This document shows, one piece after another, positions 36,625-50,609 of a stretch of DNA of 64,000 nucleotides. The DNA lies in contig JAPYMA010000605.1 of NCBI GenBank assembly GCA_035041965.1, positions 1-64,000 on the forward strand, given 5' to 3'. The notes under the pieces are model-generated. The model searched no databases. It saw only the letters and a program-made list of their open reading frames with translations, and was not told the DNA's origin. Position 1 is the stretch's first letter, and every line of letters begins with the position of its first letter. The position numbers and the translations under genes were made by a program. The DNA comes from Anisakis pegreffii. Lineage: Eukaryota > Nematoda > Chromadorea > Rhabditida > Anisakidae.

Positions 36625-39600
36625 CTATAACTCGAATGATATAAATTTTTTTTAAAAAGGTACGATTTTTATCTTCAACATAGCGTAACACAAGGATGAT
36701 TCGATTTGATTTAGGGATAATTATTTTTGCGTTTTTTGAAATTCAGCCATCGAAAGCAGTTCAGCATTGCTCATTGTAGCTAAATGGTTGATTATATCAA
36801 ACTGATAATTGGTTCATTCTTTGGAACATGGAGCATTTTTGTGCATTAGTTGTTCAATGAAAAAGCTGGAACGAGAAGAAAGGATGACTGTGTGCAGGAG
36901 AAGTTGTTAATAAGGAACTGTTATGAAAACGGTGAGTAGGGGTTGTGGTTGGTGTTAGATACGGATGCAACTTTTCGTTAATTGTTTACGGGAATATGCA
37001 ACAAGTGCTTCGTTTTTAATGAACTCGTTCAATCAAACATAATTCAGTTCAAGTAATCGAATATTGGCGATGATGATGATGCCGAAACCGGATGTGAGCA
37101 AAAAACTGACGTTTATCACAATATAATAGACGTATTGATTAATACACGGATGATTGCGTCAGGAGAAGAATTACGGACATTGGAAATGAGCGTGGAATGA
37201 TGAACACTTCAAAAACTGGTTACGTCAAAAACTGAATGTTTCTCTTCATTTCATTCCCTTTCCCCACAAAAAAATATATCGGTCAAGGGCGATTTCATCT
37301 AGAATAATAACAACAACAACAACAACAGCAACAACAAGATAGTTTGTAGCTATCTATCCCAAATCCATCATTAATCCATCAAATTCATGATCTCGTGGTT
37401 AATGAGTGTGCATCATACTCCATCGAAATCCAACCACGACGACAGGTTTCTAGTTGGTTGCCAACCTCATAGAATACAAGTTTCATTACAGGACGATGAT
37501 AATAATGATTTTTTCAGGGAGTGCAACGCGATTTCACGAACATGTGCGGGAAGGCGTCAGTAAGAGAAGAACGGACATTTTCGTGTATGTCAAAAGATGA
37601 AGTGATTTATCAACGGGGCAGTGTTGCATGTATCTGTAACGAGCAATGCAGTAGATGACTTTTGATAAAATCATGATGCTTTCTTTTGTCGATGAACAGA
37701 TGATTGATTTGAATTACAAAACAATGACAATCGCTTGAAGAATGGTGAACTGCTGAAGAAATGAAACCGAATAAAATTGCGATCAATGATGGACGATAAT
37801 GAAATAACGGAATGAATATTTCGCGTGAACATTATTATTATTATTACAATAATATTGTAGCGAACACAGCAGCATCAAGGAAGGGTCAGAGTGTGTGTGT
37901 ATGTGTGTTACTTCTTTGTCTTCTGAAACACCGACCGCCTGGTGTTACACGATGCACTCTTAGCCGTATCGGACTCGACTGATCGCCATCATCAACCTTT
38001 CCACCCCAATATTTCGATCGTAACGTTCCGATAATCATTCACCTCGTTGAATTTCACCTGTCCTTGTTCGCATTCGTCTTTCTCATACCCATATAACTTT
38101 CACAATGTTCCAAAAACATTCTACGAATATCATGAATCTGCACTGAATCTGAGTTAACCTACTGAAGATCACAAATGGAATTACCTCGTAATATTAATGC
38201 CTAAATCGAGTTCGTCGTAAGTTGATGATACATTCTACCAAGGGTACACAAAGAACGGTCTACACTGATCTCCCACTGTTACAAAATTTTTCAAATCAAT
38301 CTACACCTTTGTTTTGATATTTTATAATTTTTTGAATTATACTCCAAATTTAAGACACTCACGTGAAGATAAAACGAAGTACAGCGGTTATTTCGTTACA
38401 AGACAGGCTTAAGCACTAAACTGATAAACAAAGACATGCATCGGGCAGACTGATCCATACACGCAAGTTTTCCGTAATTTCTGTTAACTGTAACGGTGGA
38501 AAAATATCTCGACTTCAAATAGAACGCCTAGAAATATAAAACTGTTTCGAATGATGTTCAAAAGTGGAGAATCTAAAGCGATTGACTACTGTTGTGAGGT
38601 TAAAGTGATAAAATGTGAAACGATTCAATATCGAAGATTCATCTTAAGATATTCTTAGCTAAAGCTGTTTAAGGGGCTGACTCTTAAAATACAGTTCGTA
38701 GAACGTACAGCTAGTGAAATTATTGTTGTTTCATTCTGTTATCATTGTAAAAGGGTAATTGTGATACTGTTGTTGTTGTCATTATTATTATCATTATTGT
38801 GAGTGCGTTGCGAAGGTCAACTCGGGTCAAGACCAATAAACAGAGTTGAACCGTGTCGGTTACATTTTCGAAGAATGTATTCTTTTGGGGATGATCGATT
38901 GAAAGTGCTCACGGTGTTTACAGGTGAGTGAAAGAGAGAAGAGAAAGGGTATCGAAGGGATGGATATCGCATAAAAATAGATCAAGAATATCAGCAATGA
39001 CCCTATGATGACCTCACTTGAACTCAGTCTGACTTATGCATTCATAACTTCGTAGTGATTGACCTGTTGTTATTATTTCACCTTTGAATCACCTTCTTGT
39101 TCTCAAGAAACGGTGAATAATAACTCCAATTGGAGGGATTATTTAGGAATATTTTGATTCGTTCAAATTCAGTCATCAGCAAACTTGATAAGTGACAGTG
39201 TTTTAGTTCGATCGTTGGTGACAATGCACGCACATAATTAACATTATTACTTTTGCCCTCTTCGATCGATCACTCAACGTGGTCACACTAGCTTCGGCCA
39301 ACAACACCGACTGAAAACTAGATTTTTTGAGTCTGAGTGCCTACTGGCTGAGTGAATGTGAGTCGGGATGTGGGGGGCGAGTTACACTACGTATAACTCA
39401 TGATGTTTGCTGATGACTCCTCACCGAAAAACACCATGATCATTGAATGTTGACTTTTGCATTGGTTTATTTGTTTGCGTTCAGATTACGTAAACGATGG
39501 CATTATGCGTAATTTTGTATATTTGTTTCTTGTAATGAAAGATTTAGTGGTTTTGAAGATAGTTTCAAGCTGAAATGATTCATCTAGCTACTCAAATCTT

Positions 39601-39635
39601 GTGAGTTGGAATCAATCACATATTCGCGGTCAACT
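36625..39635. other. no gene seen; simple repeats
   Basis: Probably the 5' region or first intron of the nuclear receptor. Contains an (AAC)n run at about 37308-37340 and an ATT run near 37830. A 5' exon of the receptor is expected here or further up, but I could not identify one. Confidence 0.45.
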
Positions 39636-39832
39636 TCACGCATTCTCTTTCCCCGGACTCCAACAAGTTTTAAGATTATACTGAATTGGTTTCATAGGAA
39701 TTTTATTTGTGACTTTTATTGCTCGCACTGGGCATTCACCAAACTTTTTATCATCGGATAGTGATGATTCTCTTGAAGAATATCCGTTCAAATTAAATCC
39801 ACTCTTAAGTGTTCTCCAAAATTTACACCAGT
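39636..39832 (-). CDS. candidate terminal exon, unidentified protein
   Basis: A minus-strand exon after a CATCTTAG acceptor, open for 64 codons to TGA. It reads WCKFWRTLKSGF, then a Ser-rich patch (GYSSRESSLSDDK), then basic segments ending SPGKENA. The composition is coding-like and resembles a cytoplasmic tail with phosphorylation sites. The frame stays open 145 bases upstream through a hydrophobic stretch, so the exon might be longer and the protein membrane-bound. Family unknown. Confidence 0.4.
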
Positions 39833-41472
39833 CTAAGATGAGCAGGTGGAATGAACCGTAAAACATGCAATGAAATGTACAGGACAATAGAATTACTCGA
39901 CCGGTACGGACAGTTAACGCTAACAAAGTGACGTTTGCGTTGCTGAATTGCATTCGGCCATAAAAATAAACATGCATCTAGCTATTCTCATAAATAAACA
40001 TTAAACGAATTCCAACAAACGACTGCAGAATTGAATCTGTCTCATCAAATAATCGAAGTATTTCACTCGGCACAAACACTCAACGAACGGGCAGTTCATG
40101 CACAATAACGATTCTACAGTTGCCTTCTTGTGCTTGTTCACATTACTCATATCCGTTCATTGTCTGCAGTCGATTCAGTAGTTTTGACGACCAATAGATC
40201 ACAACGTCACTGTGCATTCCCCTTACGAGTTTCTGGCAGAATGGCTTTCAAAATGTCCATTTTCGTTGTTAATACCGTTATCCTTCATAGCAGCCAGCAA
40301 CCTCCTCGATATTCCTTAATGGAACACTCACTGGGAATGCATTCAGTAGGAATCTATCATGTACTTATCTCTCCCTTATTTACTTACAACTCGTATGATA
40401 GTGAAAAACCATGCACGAGTTCGTCCTGACATACACTCTGTTACCGTCCCAACAACAACTAGTGAAAAGAGTTAGAGGATGTTTCGGTAAGCGTTTGAAC
40501 TCAAAAATTTCAGTTGATCGAACGCGCATTCGTTAACGATTCCAATTCATTAACAACTATGCAACAAGTTGAAGATTGATGAATTTTATCGAAAAACAGC
40601 CATCATTTGGCGCATTTATATAGGAAAGCGAGAAACTTGACCAGGAGAGTTCTTTTGAATTGACTCCGATGGAAACGGTGCAATGATACAATTGCACAAA
40701 GCATGCATCCAGCAATAAACGAACGAACGCACATGATCCGGTTCCTATCGAAACATTTCGAGTTTGTTCGCTGGCAACAAATACCTATACGTTCATATCT
40801 AACTGCATGTTGCCTATAAACAAGAAAGCAAGAGTGTTTCGATGATGCTTTCTAGTAGTTGTTCGTTGAATTCATCGACTGTACTCATTTTCGATCTCCT
40901 AGTAAGAAGCATATGTGCTCTTCTGTCGGAATGCATGAATTGCTGGGTGAAAATGCAAATTCGGTGGATTATTCAAATAATGCACTTATTTGGAGCTTTC
41001 ATGACGATTTCATCAAAATTACCATCAAGTTTCGAAACTAATGAACAGTAAAACAGTTTCAAATCATGTCACTGGCGCCTGGTCAAATCAGTGATCTCTG
41101 CGATAACCTCACGGTCATTTGCAATTGGATTAGTGCGATGAATCGCTAACAATGAGTCATAATATTGCAATTAAATGGGTCAATATTAACATGAAAACCT
41201 GATGATAAGTATTCACACGAGTTTCCACTGAGATTCAAAGCATCTAAACGAATTATGCTGATTTGTTTTGGATGCCTGTTTACCAACAATTGCTTTCATA
41301 GACATTCTGTGCAAAACAGAGCAGCGCGATACTTGCAGCTTTTGCTATTCTTGACGCCGTCCGCCAACATATTGTGGTAAACCAAACAACAATTGGCTCG
41401 TATATTTTTCATAATATGATGAAGGATTACGGTTAGGTGACGACAATGACATTGTTTTTGTGTTATTTGCAG
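39833..41472. other. no secure gene
   Basis: AT-rich. The candidate exon at 39636-39832 may extend into its first 145 bases. Short open frames at 40130-40429 and 40842-41051 lack splice support. Nothing else is recognised. Confidence 0.4.
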
Positions 41473-41884
41473 GCGAAAATGCAAGAGATGAAAGCGTAAA
41501 TAAAAGTTTTAGCCACAGAAACCAAAATGTTAGTAACGAAACGCGAGTGGACGCGAAAAAGTCTCGGAAGAGAGGTTGGAGGGAGACTGCAGGATTTGAT
41601 TGTTCACTGAGTAAATATTTGTTCGTTCGGTTTTATTTGCATTCGTATATTTTTTAAAGTAGTTTGTTTGATCTATTAGGTGGTGCTCGCTTTGAGCATG
41701 TGCACAGTTGAGCAGTTGTGAACGCATGATACCCCACAGTCGATAAAACTCAGTACCATTTTTGCATGGTAGATAAACAAAACTTTGCAAAAAAAATGTC
41801 AACAAATCCGATGTTTTCCAGGTGCTTCGGAAATTTCAATCGGCAACTTTTGATGCTGACAAGTGCAATGAACTGCTGAAAGAT
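41473..41884 (+). CDS. two candidate exons of an unidentified plus-strand gene
   Basis: Exon 41473-41574 (acceptor TTTGCAG, donor GGTTGG) reads ENARDESVNKSFSHRN and ends in a basic run, AKKSRKR. Exon 41822-41884 (acceptor TTTTCCAG, donor GTGAGG) is open for 21 codons: VLRKFQSATFDADKCNELL. Each has good splice signals, but their phases do not join directly (1 against 0), so an exon is missing between them or they belong to different transcripts. The second is the more convincing. Family unknown. Confidence 0.35.
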
Positions 41885-44323
41885 GTGAGGTATGCAGAAC
41901 TTCGACAGTAGACTGTTTCAACTGCACTTTGACTTCATTTTAAAAACCGATTTCGTTTGATACTGTGAGGGCTGATCGTGAGACGTTTGATTAGTATCAA
42001 CGGTGCATTAGAATCACCGTAGAAGTTTGCGGGATAGAAGACGTTCTGGCAGATTCATAAGGGTGCGAACAATAATCGGTATCTGATGTTGTTCAGAGGA
42101 TGGATAATGAAGAGGAGATAAATTTGCACTGTGATGATAAGATTTGGAAGGACTGATCAATGAGTGATAGTTAGGGAATAAGAGTAGGAACACACAAGAG
42201 AAGTGACCGAATTTAATGTGAATTAATTAAGTTTGATCAGTACTAAGAGTACGACGTGACATCAGTTTCAGTATGATATATTGGTAGAAGCGGATTCAAC
42301 AACACTTACCAACATTTGATGGATGCTTCGTATCGATTAGGAGGAATGTCTGATGATGAATGACTGGCGGTAATGTTTTTCAGATGCGCATCAATGAACA
42401 GAAGATGAACCGAATCAAATCGAAGTGAAGTGAAGTCTTCTCGGATGAGAACAATAATGATAATAATCAGAAAGAGGATGAATAAAAGACTGCCAACAAG
42501 TACAAACTACACGACCACTCCAGATGACAAACAACGAACTTGACCGTCAGTGTGATTTTTTAATGATGATGATGATGCTATCTATTGGTGCTGGTGGTCA
42601 CTTGTCGTTGTTCTTCTCAACGAAGACGAACTAAAGAGCGCCATGATGAACCGGACTGTCAGCAATCGAACGGCCATTTAGACCCTCCCTTTTTCCCTCC
42701 CCCATTCCCCCACCCCATTGCTGCTGTTGTTGCTGCTGCTTAGTTGCCCCATGTCGTTCATGAAACCAGAACTGATTTTCATTTGCAAATTCACTGACTA
42801 GTGTTGTTCAGATCGTGCAATCCCCTCAAATTACCATATAACATGTCAACTGATCCACTCATAAAAACCATTGTTCAGTAAGTTATTGCAACGAAATTTA
42901 ACATTCAGTATTTGATGATACTGATAGGATCAACCATTATTAGTCTCATACAGAGTGGCTCCTTTCTATCTATTGTTCGCAATTCATTCCGTGTAAAGCA
43001 TTCAATCCACATATCATTGCCACGTAATGTTCGCTTCCTGAGCTGAACTCATTTGTTACTATCCTCTGCTCTGTTAGACATCAAATTCTTCAATCCCGTT
43101 GCCCATTCGCATGAATTATGTTTTTGAATGAAGCACACAGGCAAATAAATGTCTGACCACTGAGGGCAATAAGATTGCTCTGTCTCATAAAACGAGTAGT
43201 GCAACACGGAGACGAGAACAGATCAACTACCACCGTCACGGATGAATTTGTAGAAAACTTTCTGCAGTGGAATCGTTGAACAAAAGCTGAACGCGTTGCA
43301 TTCATGGGAAACGGCATGAATTAATTGACGTTCATTGCATAAAATGAGATACGCAGAATTGTTGATTTGCAAAAAGTATTTTATTGAATTATAATTTGAT
43401 GACGGAACAATAAGAGAAAAGATGAGAAGAAGGATGAGACAATACGGATTTCACTAAAATAGATGAAGATGTACATCAGAAATGTTGTGGTTCACGGTCA
43501 GCAGGGTGCACTTTGAACTAGACCGAGACACACGCACACATTCGAACAAATCCGGTCTATCTGGTTTGATTTTAATGCATTGCACATACTTAACTCTTAT
43601 GATAGGATGAGCACTGCGATCGCAATTAGGCATGATCGAAGTCTGTTGCTGTTCGTGATTTAAACACCCGCTGATTGGTTAGTCAACACTCGATCACAAC
43701 CAAAAATCCTGTGTTCCTATGCCCATCATCGACGCATCTATCACCCTACGGCATCACCCATCCGATAATATCCCTTTTGCTCCCTCTGATATTCCACCTA
43801 TTGTCCTGACGTTTATTTATATGTGAAGATGCGGGTTTGCTGGAGCATTTGCAAAGGCAGACGATACACACAAACTGAATGAAGAGAAACTGAATGAAGA
43901 GAGGGATGTGAAGGCAGGCCCCTCGTCTCGACCGCTCACAAAACAACAATTTCTTTCTTGACCATGAAATGCTTTGAACTTCTTACTTTGTGAAGTTTTC
44001 AAATGTCGTCACTGAATAACTTGGTTCGTTTTGCGATTTTCTCAAGATGATCGGAACAGTTTGATCATGCTCATCTATTAAATTCGATCGATCCGATGCT
44101 CCAGTGGTCGAATCAGACAAATCGAAATGAGCATTTTCAACAACCAGGAACTGAGCTGATGCATAAAGTAGCTGCTAAAAGTCGTTTCTCAGCATGAAAC
44201 TTCGCCTTGCGTTTAACTTATACCCTCCTCTTCCAACGAATCTTAAAGGGCAAATGTGGCGTTTTTTGGGTGATCGCGCAAGCACTATCTATCCACTTTT
44301 CATTCTACAGTCCTAATAAGACC
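41885..44323. other. no gene seen; simple repeats
   Basis: AT-rich with GAT runs near 42565 and a CTG/TTG run near 42720. Short frames at 43090-43317 and 43746-44002 have no splice support. Confidence 0.45.
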
Positions 44324-45393
44324 TTATGTTAGCAGATGGTTGTCATCTATTGTTGGTGTATGAGAGAGTTTCGCATCATTTTCAAGCTCGTCAACAATTT
44401 CACAAACTGCAAATCTAGTAACTGCTATACATACGTAATAACCAATCACAGATGAAAATTTCATCAATGCATGGCTATTGGCAAGTGCATCGCAAGCTGT
44501 TGTAAAGAAGATGAAAGCGTGAAGAACGTTTGCAGTGCACCAGAGGAGAGTGATCGCTGTCGAATTCATAATTATTGTATTATACTACAACAATAACCAG
44601 TTTCTAGAAGAGTGCGAACAAGACAGAGGGGAACATTCGAATTTCAACACATCAATCGTGTTATAACACAATGAATTCGGGTCATCAAACCGGACTACTG
44701 CTCAGCAACTTGATTACGAACAATCATCCTCTGCTATCCTCGTCGTTCACTCGGTCAAATCTCACTACTACTCGCTTTAAAGCCCACCACCACAAAAAAA
44801 CAACAACAACACTTCAGCTACGTTTTCGAAAATCAGCAGCCATAATGCTTTCATAATTCTCCTAACTATACGATTCTCACACAGTTTACCTCTTCTACTC
44901 ATCTATTCTTACAGGACGCTTCTTGTACATGACGATATTCAGAGGAAATTTGTGGAACAGGTTTAAACGGTGTCCAGGAATGCCCTTTCATAATGAAAAG
45001 CTACTGAAATGCAATTCTGGCTCTGATTGCGAAACATTTGATTTCTTGAGGATGTAACATTTTAGCTGCTTAGGCTTATTCTTTTGCGTCATTCATTCGT
45101 TTAGTTTTTAGGCGCATAACACGTAAGTAACACTTGCGTCAAGCATACATTACAAGGCATATACCATCACTGAGATTGTTTATTTGATTTTTTTAATGGA
45201 TTCTCTCAAAAGATGAACTTGAATGGCTCTAATGAAAAGTGCGCAAAGCGCATCAGCAATTCGCAACAACGAAACGACTCACCGTTGAGAAACGACGATG
45301 AAGTATACGAAGTTGTGATGAATCCTCTTGCATATCCACTGATTCGGCGCTCACTGAATGACTCGATCTGCTATTTTGTCGAGGCGCATATGT
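44324..45393 (-). CDS. candidate membrane-protein exons, gene structure unresolved
   Basis: Three minus-strand pieces look coding. Exon 45393-45283 (TTTGCAG acceptor, GGTGAG donor) gives 37 residues, Ser-rich, ending QLRILHRRFST. At about 44984-44914 an ATG 12 bases after a TTTCAG acceptor opens MKGHSWTPFKPVPQIS, ending at a GTAAGA donor. At 44569-44324 an 81-codon ATG frame has two hydrophobic stretches (NVLHAFIFFTTAC, VIGYYVCIAVTRF) and an acidic tail; it follows a TTCTAG acceptor by about 35 bases. They may be parts of one multi-pass membrane protein or of two small trans-spliced genes; the phases do not settle it. No family recognised. Confidence 0.35.
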
Positions 45394-47528
45394 CTGCAAA
45401 GATCTCGAATGTTTACAGAAATCGTTTACAATGAGTGCACCGGACCGGCAGCATTCGCCTACTGCAATAACGCGATGGTGATCCGCTCACATGAATGAGC
45501 GGCTAACAGGCTTATCGTTAGCTAATTTTCCTTTCTGTTGCATCAGGAACGTTGTCGTTTGAAAAACCAATTGACTGTTTTTTGGAATTGCTAAAAGACT
45601 AGCAGCCTCTGAGATGAAAGCATATTTGATCTAGCCTATCACCAACAGCACTCACTATCAGACAAAAACTGCAAGCAGTGGAAAGTGTGTAAAATAAATT
45701 CACGATTAGCTGTTCATCAAAGATCGCAAATTGTAGATCAGTTTTGCATACGGAGCGGTGCACAAACAAGTCGAGAGTTGGCATTTAATGCGTGACGATA
45801 CAAAAACGATTATGATATCATGAGGATGGGCAGGTAACAAACTCGGAATCAACAACCAAAACAATGTTGTTTACGAAATTGCTTCGTTGTACGATACAAT
45901 GAAAACGTTATGAATATGCAGTAGATTGCGCATTAAATAAACGGATTAAAACTGTTATACAGTGGCAATGATGCATTGAATGACGTCGTTTCAACGTTAC
46001 TTGTCATGATCAAGGATCAGTCGATGTACGACGATCTAATTGATCATGCAAAAATAAGTCGTCGATTAAGGATCAGTTAAGTTGATGTGTTCCATCACGC
46101 CGAGGAAATTCGTTGTGCATTGATGGTTGATGTTAACACGCTGGAAAGTCAGCGATATTTTTCAATGTGTTACCATCTACGATCCTAAATCATTGTCAAT
46201 TTGCAATGCGATTCAATGAAGTGCACAAAACATTCTGCAGAAGCGAACTTTGAGAAATTCAACTTGAAATTCCACAATTCGTTAGGAAGATCGCTGTTCA
46301 GATGTCAGGCAAGAGTTAATGAACCAACACAAAAGGTAATGAAAATTTAAAATCGTATGTTTGGAATGGAAATTGGCAGATGTATCGAAATATACCACTT
46401 TAGAAGCTCAGAAAATTCAAGTCGCGGCGATCGAACAAAGCGATCAGTTCAACGAAAAGATCAAGGATACTGACGGGTCAAAGATGGTTAGCCAAATTTC
46501 AATATCCTTAACCACTGGACTGGAGTGGTGATTGGGGTTTCAGGAGTGTACAATACATGACTACTTGGGAACCACTAAACCTGTGCGAAAAATTTCTGCA
46601 CATTTTATAAGTTATCATGATATCGTGCCTTGCTAGACAAATGAATATGGTTGCATCTGTAAAATGAATGATTCAAAAAGCGTGAGATGATATGAAATGA
46701 GGTGAGATCACGTCGACGATGAAACAACCGTTCCGAGATGGCAATAACAAATTGATGAAACACACTAACTTGTAGAACGTCTCAAAATATTCAAATTGTT
46801 TCGGAACAAATGCGAACAGAGTAGAGTTCATGATATGCAAACAAAACAAAATAAGTGTATGGATGAATGTATGGATAAATAGATGGTCGTGGATATTGTT
46901 TGGTATTGAATGTGAAAGATCGAATTTCATCATTTTCATTCGTTTGTGCATTCGTTCATTCATTCATTCGATCTATCTCCTCAAGCGACTGAAGCTTGAT
47001 ATGAGTGACTACTGCCACAATACTATGCCAACCAGTGAGTTGACGGTGCACATAACCCAATCCCATGACAACCAAATTGGTGATCATCTAACAAAAATTA
47101 AATTTACCATTCATCTTATCCGACAATGATGAATGTTGTTAAGATTCACCATTTTATATCATCGCTAAATCATTACCTACATCCTGAACAAATCTATTAC
47201 GTCTGCGTTTTATCTTCTTACGTAATAGGTTAATCACCCAGTGCTTTATTGCAGCAACTTTACCATTTTACAGTCACAGTTAGTTACTTCGTTAGCTTTC
47301 AATTCAGATAGGAATCGAAAAATAATAAGAAGCTGCAACAGAATTTTGCACATTTGATGAGGTCATATTCGAAAGAGATTAAATCTCTGAACGTAAATGA
47401 TTTCGCTCTATGCTCGTGGAATCCGCACGCTATTATAGGTACTCTAATAAACATCCATATGTCTAATAAAGATTGACAGAGGCATTCCGGTAAAGATTGA
47501 TAAGAGAATGTATAAGGATAATTCATTC
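45394..47528. other. no secure gene
   Basis: AT-rich. CATT-type short repeats near 46930-46970. A hydrophobic minus frame near 45784-45599 could be an upstream membrane exon of the preceding candidate but has no clear splice sites. Confidence 0.4.
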
Positions 47529-48224
47529 TTATCTTCTCAACTCTGTGCACCCAATTGTCAGTAAATTTTTGCAATCGTGCAAAGGAGCTAAATTCTTTTG
47601 ATAATGTCGTTCTGTGGAAATTCTTCCTCCAAACACATTTGCTGAATTTAAAGTGAAATTTTTAGCAAATAGCCAATGCTGATTATTGACGTTGTAAGGC
47701 GATGGCCTAATGCGAATGTGATAATATATTAGTGATGGTTGATTAAACGAGGAGACGTTCTTGCTGCTCACTGCACATGCATGCCAATCACCCCACAAAT
47801 CGAATTGCTGAATTGATCATCTCGAAGCTAGTCGGGTTCAGTCGGTCAGAAAAACACCGCCTAATTAGATCGCTTACAAATCAACTCTTACCGTTTGCTG
47901 ACATTTGTCAATTTGATATGCGTCAAACAAACCGCTAACGAGAGTCGTCTCACCGAAGTTTTTTGCTCTAAATTTCATCTAAGCAGAATATTCTTCACAG
48001 TACAACACATTGGCCACTCATGCAGACGCTCAAATGCACTGATTTTCCATGCGATTAATCGAATAAAATTTAGAATTTGTTGACGCGGACCCATCCATCT
48101 CATTTACCATTCGATCCACGAACTTGCAATTTCCATCGATGTTACGAGTTGATTCGATAAGAATTTCGTTAATCTGCACTGATTTTCTGCAACACTTTCT
48201 TTTTTTGCTATGGAACAATCTCAT
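47529..48224 (-). CDS. unidentified protein, three exons
   Basis: Minus-strand exons 48186-48108, 47978-47892 and 47807-47529 join in phase 0 with good signals (donors GTAAAT and GTAAGA; acceptors CTTAG and ATTCAG). The product reads SVQINEILIESTRNIDGNCK, then AKNFGETTLVSGLFDAY with a Cys shortly after, then QFDLWGDWHACA, and stays open to TAA at 47529 (93 codons in the last exon). An internal GTGAGC after DWHACA may be a further donor, so the C-terminus is uncertain. The frame is also open above 48186 to an ATG at 48224 (MRLFHSKKRKCC), either the true start or an intron read-through. No domain recognised; scattered Cys would suit a secreted protein, but I see no signal peptide. Confidence 0.45.
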
Positions 48225-49567
48225 CTTGCCTAGTCACTCCAAATGATCGCACACAACTTCTAGCATACATTCAAATGAACTAATAATTTTTTTCGCAAAT
48301 CAAAAGCATGATGTATGGAACCAAAACGCATCAATATCATTTGTTGAAATTCAGAGATGAGGAAAAATTATGGTATAATATTATGTTGTTGGAGTGATGC
48401 TGAGAAGCATCTGACAAGTACAGCGGATTCGTTCTGTTGAATGAAATAAGTTTAGTGACATTTTTGAAAGTTTCAAACGCACTGGTCGTGTCACACAGTG
48501 ATAGGATTGTTATTGCGCTTGAATGATAAACATAAAATGTTGGGATTTACTCAATCCCCGATGAGTTATTGTCAGTCAGTGAGAGAAGACAGCCATTGAG
48601 TGTCAGATGAGATTCGATGTGATGAGCATTCCAAAAAATCATCTCAACATTTCACAATTTAACAACCATCAAAATACTGACATTACGACTCTCTGTAAAA
48701 CTCCCTTTGGGAATTCATCGCAGTGAACAACTCCTCAAGAAATTCCTCAAGCACAGTAATAGATCATCTGTAGAAACGAGAGAGAATTTTTGACCCATTT
48801 CAGTCCGTTTTTCACTTTTCCGCAGATTCTATTGGATGTTCAATTTACTGTAGGAAAATTGTTGCTGGAATTATCTTTAGAATAGAATTTTTTGATTTGA
48901 ATTCATTGCGGAAAGCAAATGAATCAGAAGCTTCACTCCTTCAAGAATGGTAATTTAAATACACAAATGAATGCGATGCAAGCAGGGATTGAGAGTGAGA
49001 ACTAATTAGTATAACATCATAAGTTGTTGGTGAATTGCTGAATTGACTCTATGTCATGAAACTGAGACTCCTTTAATCGAACGAAGAAAAATGACCAAAT
49101 TCGGGGAGCAGCTGAATGAAATTCATAGATTACAACCTGTGAGCGACTCGACAAGCAATAATTTTTGCTTCTTGAACGCACCACCTATCAGAATCGCATT
49201 CCTCGAATGCATGGAATGCATGGCATCCGAAATCATCCAAAATTGGTCTACATAAATGTGTCGCCCATTAATCACTTTAGTAGCTCTGTCTGCGGCTACC
49301 TTATTGTCATTCATACATGTTAAAGACACCCCATCATAAGCACCTCAAACAGCATCGAGTTCAATTTTATACTCTACTGAATAACGACTGACGATAAACT
49401 GCGCTTGGCATGTTCATCTCGGAATCGTATACTGAGTTTTTGTCATCCATCAATCAGAGATTAAATAATGGTTCACCCATCGTTCACAGCAAACGATACT
49501 GTGAATTTTCAAGCCTAAGCCACACTCTTCCTGTTGCTCAAACTTTCAGTCTATCAGACTAAAACAG
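48225..49567. other. no secure gene
   Basis: AT-rich. An open plus frame at 49043-49255 has no clear splice sites. Nothing else recognised. Confidence 0.4.
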
Positions 49568-50254
49568 TTCGGAATTAACCGAAACTGCTTTACGACGATT
49601 CAGGGCACCCGAACGCAAACTGAGATTACCATATCTCGAACTTGCACGCTCATTTCCAAACAACTCGATGAACAGGTATTAGAGAATCAAGAATATCTTG
49701 TAAATACCTGCCTGAAGTAACGATGAGACGGTGAACATGTTGTGTTGGTCTCAACTCTGAAAAAGTCAAGTGAATAAGCGATTATGTCAAAAATTAGTTC
49801 GTTTCCTTTGGCCACCTTTAGGAGTTTATCCGTTGTTAGTTCATAAGGTATTATTCCTGAGCATTTCAACGCCAAGAGCAATCTATACAATTTCGTATGT
49901 GTAAAATTTGAGTGAACTTAATAAATCTCCAAAGAAAAGTTATCTCCCAAAAAAGGTTATCTCGGAATTGAACAGATTATCACAAATAAATTAGCCTTCT
50001 GGAGGAAAAACGGAATGATACTCAAAAAAAGATGACCGTATCCGGTAACTCACTTTGAAAGGTCGCTAAACGAATAGGCACAACGAGATGCTGATAGTAT
50101 CAAATGAATAATACACATTCATCGAAAGTACTTACTTATTTCAGTGTAAGCTAGTCTATTTAATGTTGAATTTCAGTAGGACTGAGGACAAATGGAACTG
50201 CCGATTGAATCTTACCGATATGGTCTGAAACGGCAACGATATGGAACACTATAG
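49568..50254 (+). CDS. candidate 3' exons of an unidentified plus-strand gene
   Basis: Three plus-strand exons keep phase: 49568-49675, 49995-50044, 50187-50254. They read ELTETALRRFRAPERKL, LPYLELARSFPNNS, LLEEKRNDTQKKMTVS and end MELPIESYRYGLKRQ...stop. Donors are GTATTA and GTAACT; acceptors are AACAG, ATTAG and CTGAG, of which the last is weak. A competing reading of the first exon starts at the better TTTCAG acceptor before 49551 in another frame and gives a Cys-containing segment (RNCFTTIQGTRTQ). Just downstream, 50255-50340 and 50463-50605 also have coding-like frames (NPDETDECNAVAMC; AENAELKRHQVAVGFR). The locus probably contains a real gene whose structure I cannot settle. Confidence 0.35.
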
Positions 50255-50609
50255 GAAGAATCCGAATTTCTGGATGGTGAATCCCGATGAAACTGACGAG
50301 TGCAATGCAGTGGCTATGTGCGATATGGATATGTTTCAGACGCCGCCCCTTCTACTTTGTTAAGCTTAATCCAATGTCAGGGCAGCATAAATTTATTGCA
50401 TGGGTTGACGTGACCACTACAGTATCCTTACTCTTTATCTTTCTCGTTTCAATCGCGTTCAGATGCCGAGAATGCTGAATTGAAGAGGCATCAAGTAGCC
50501 GTTGGATTTCGCACCTCATCGAAATATTCTCGAGAGGAGAAATATTTCTGCAGTTTACAGAAATTTTTTCAATCAACGATTTCGGAATCTTCAATTGCTA
50601 GGACGATTT

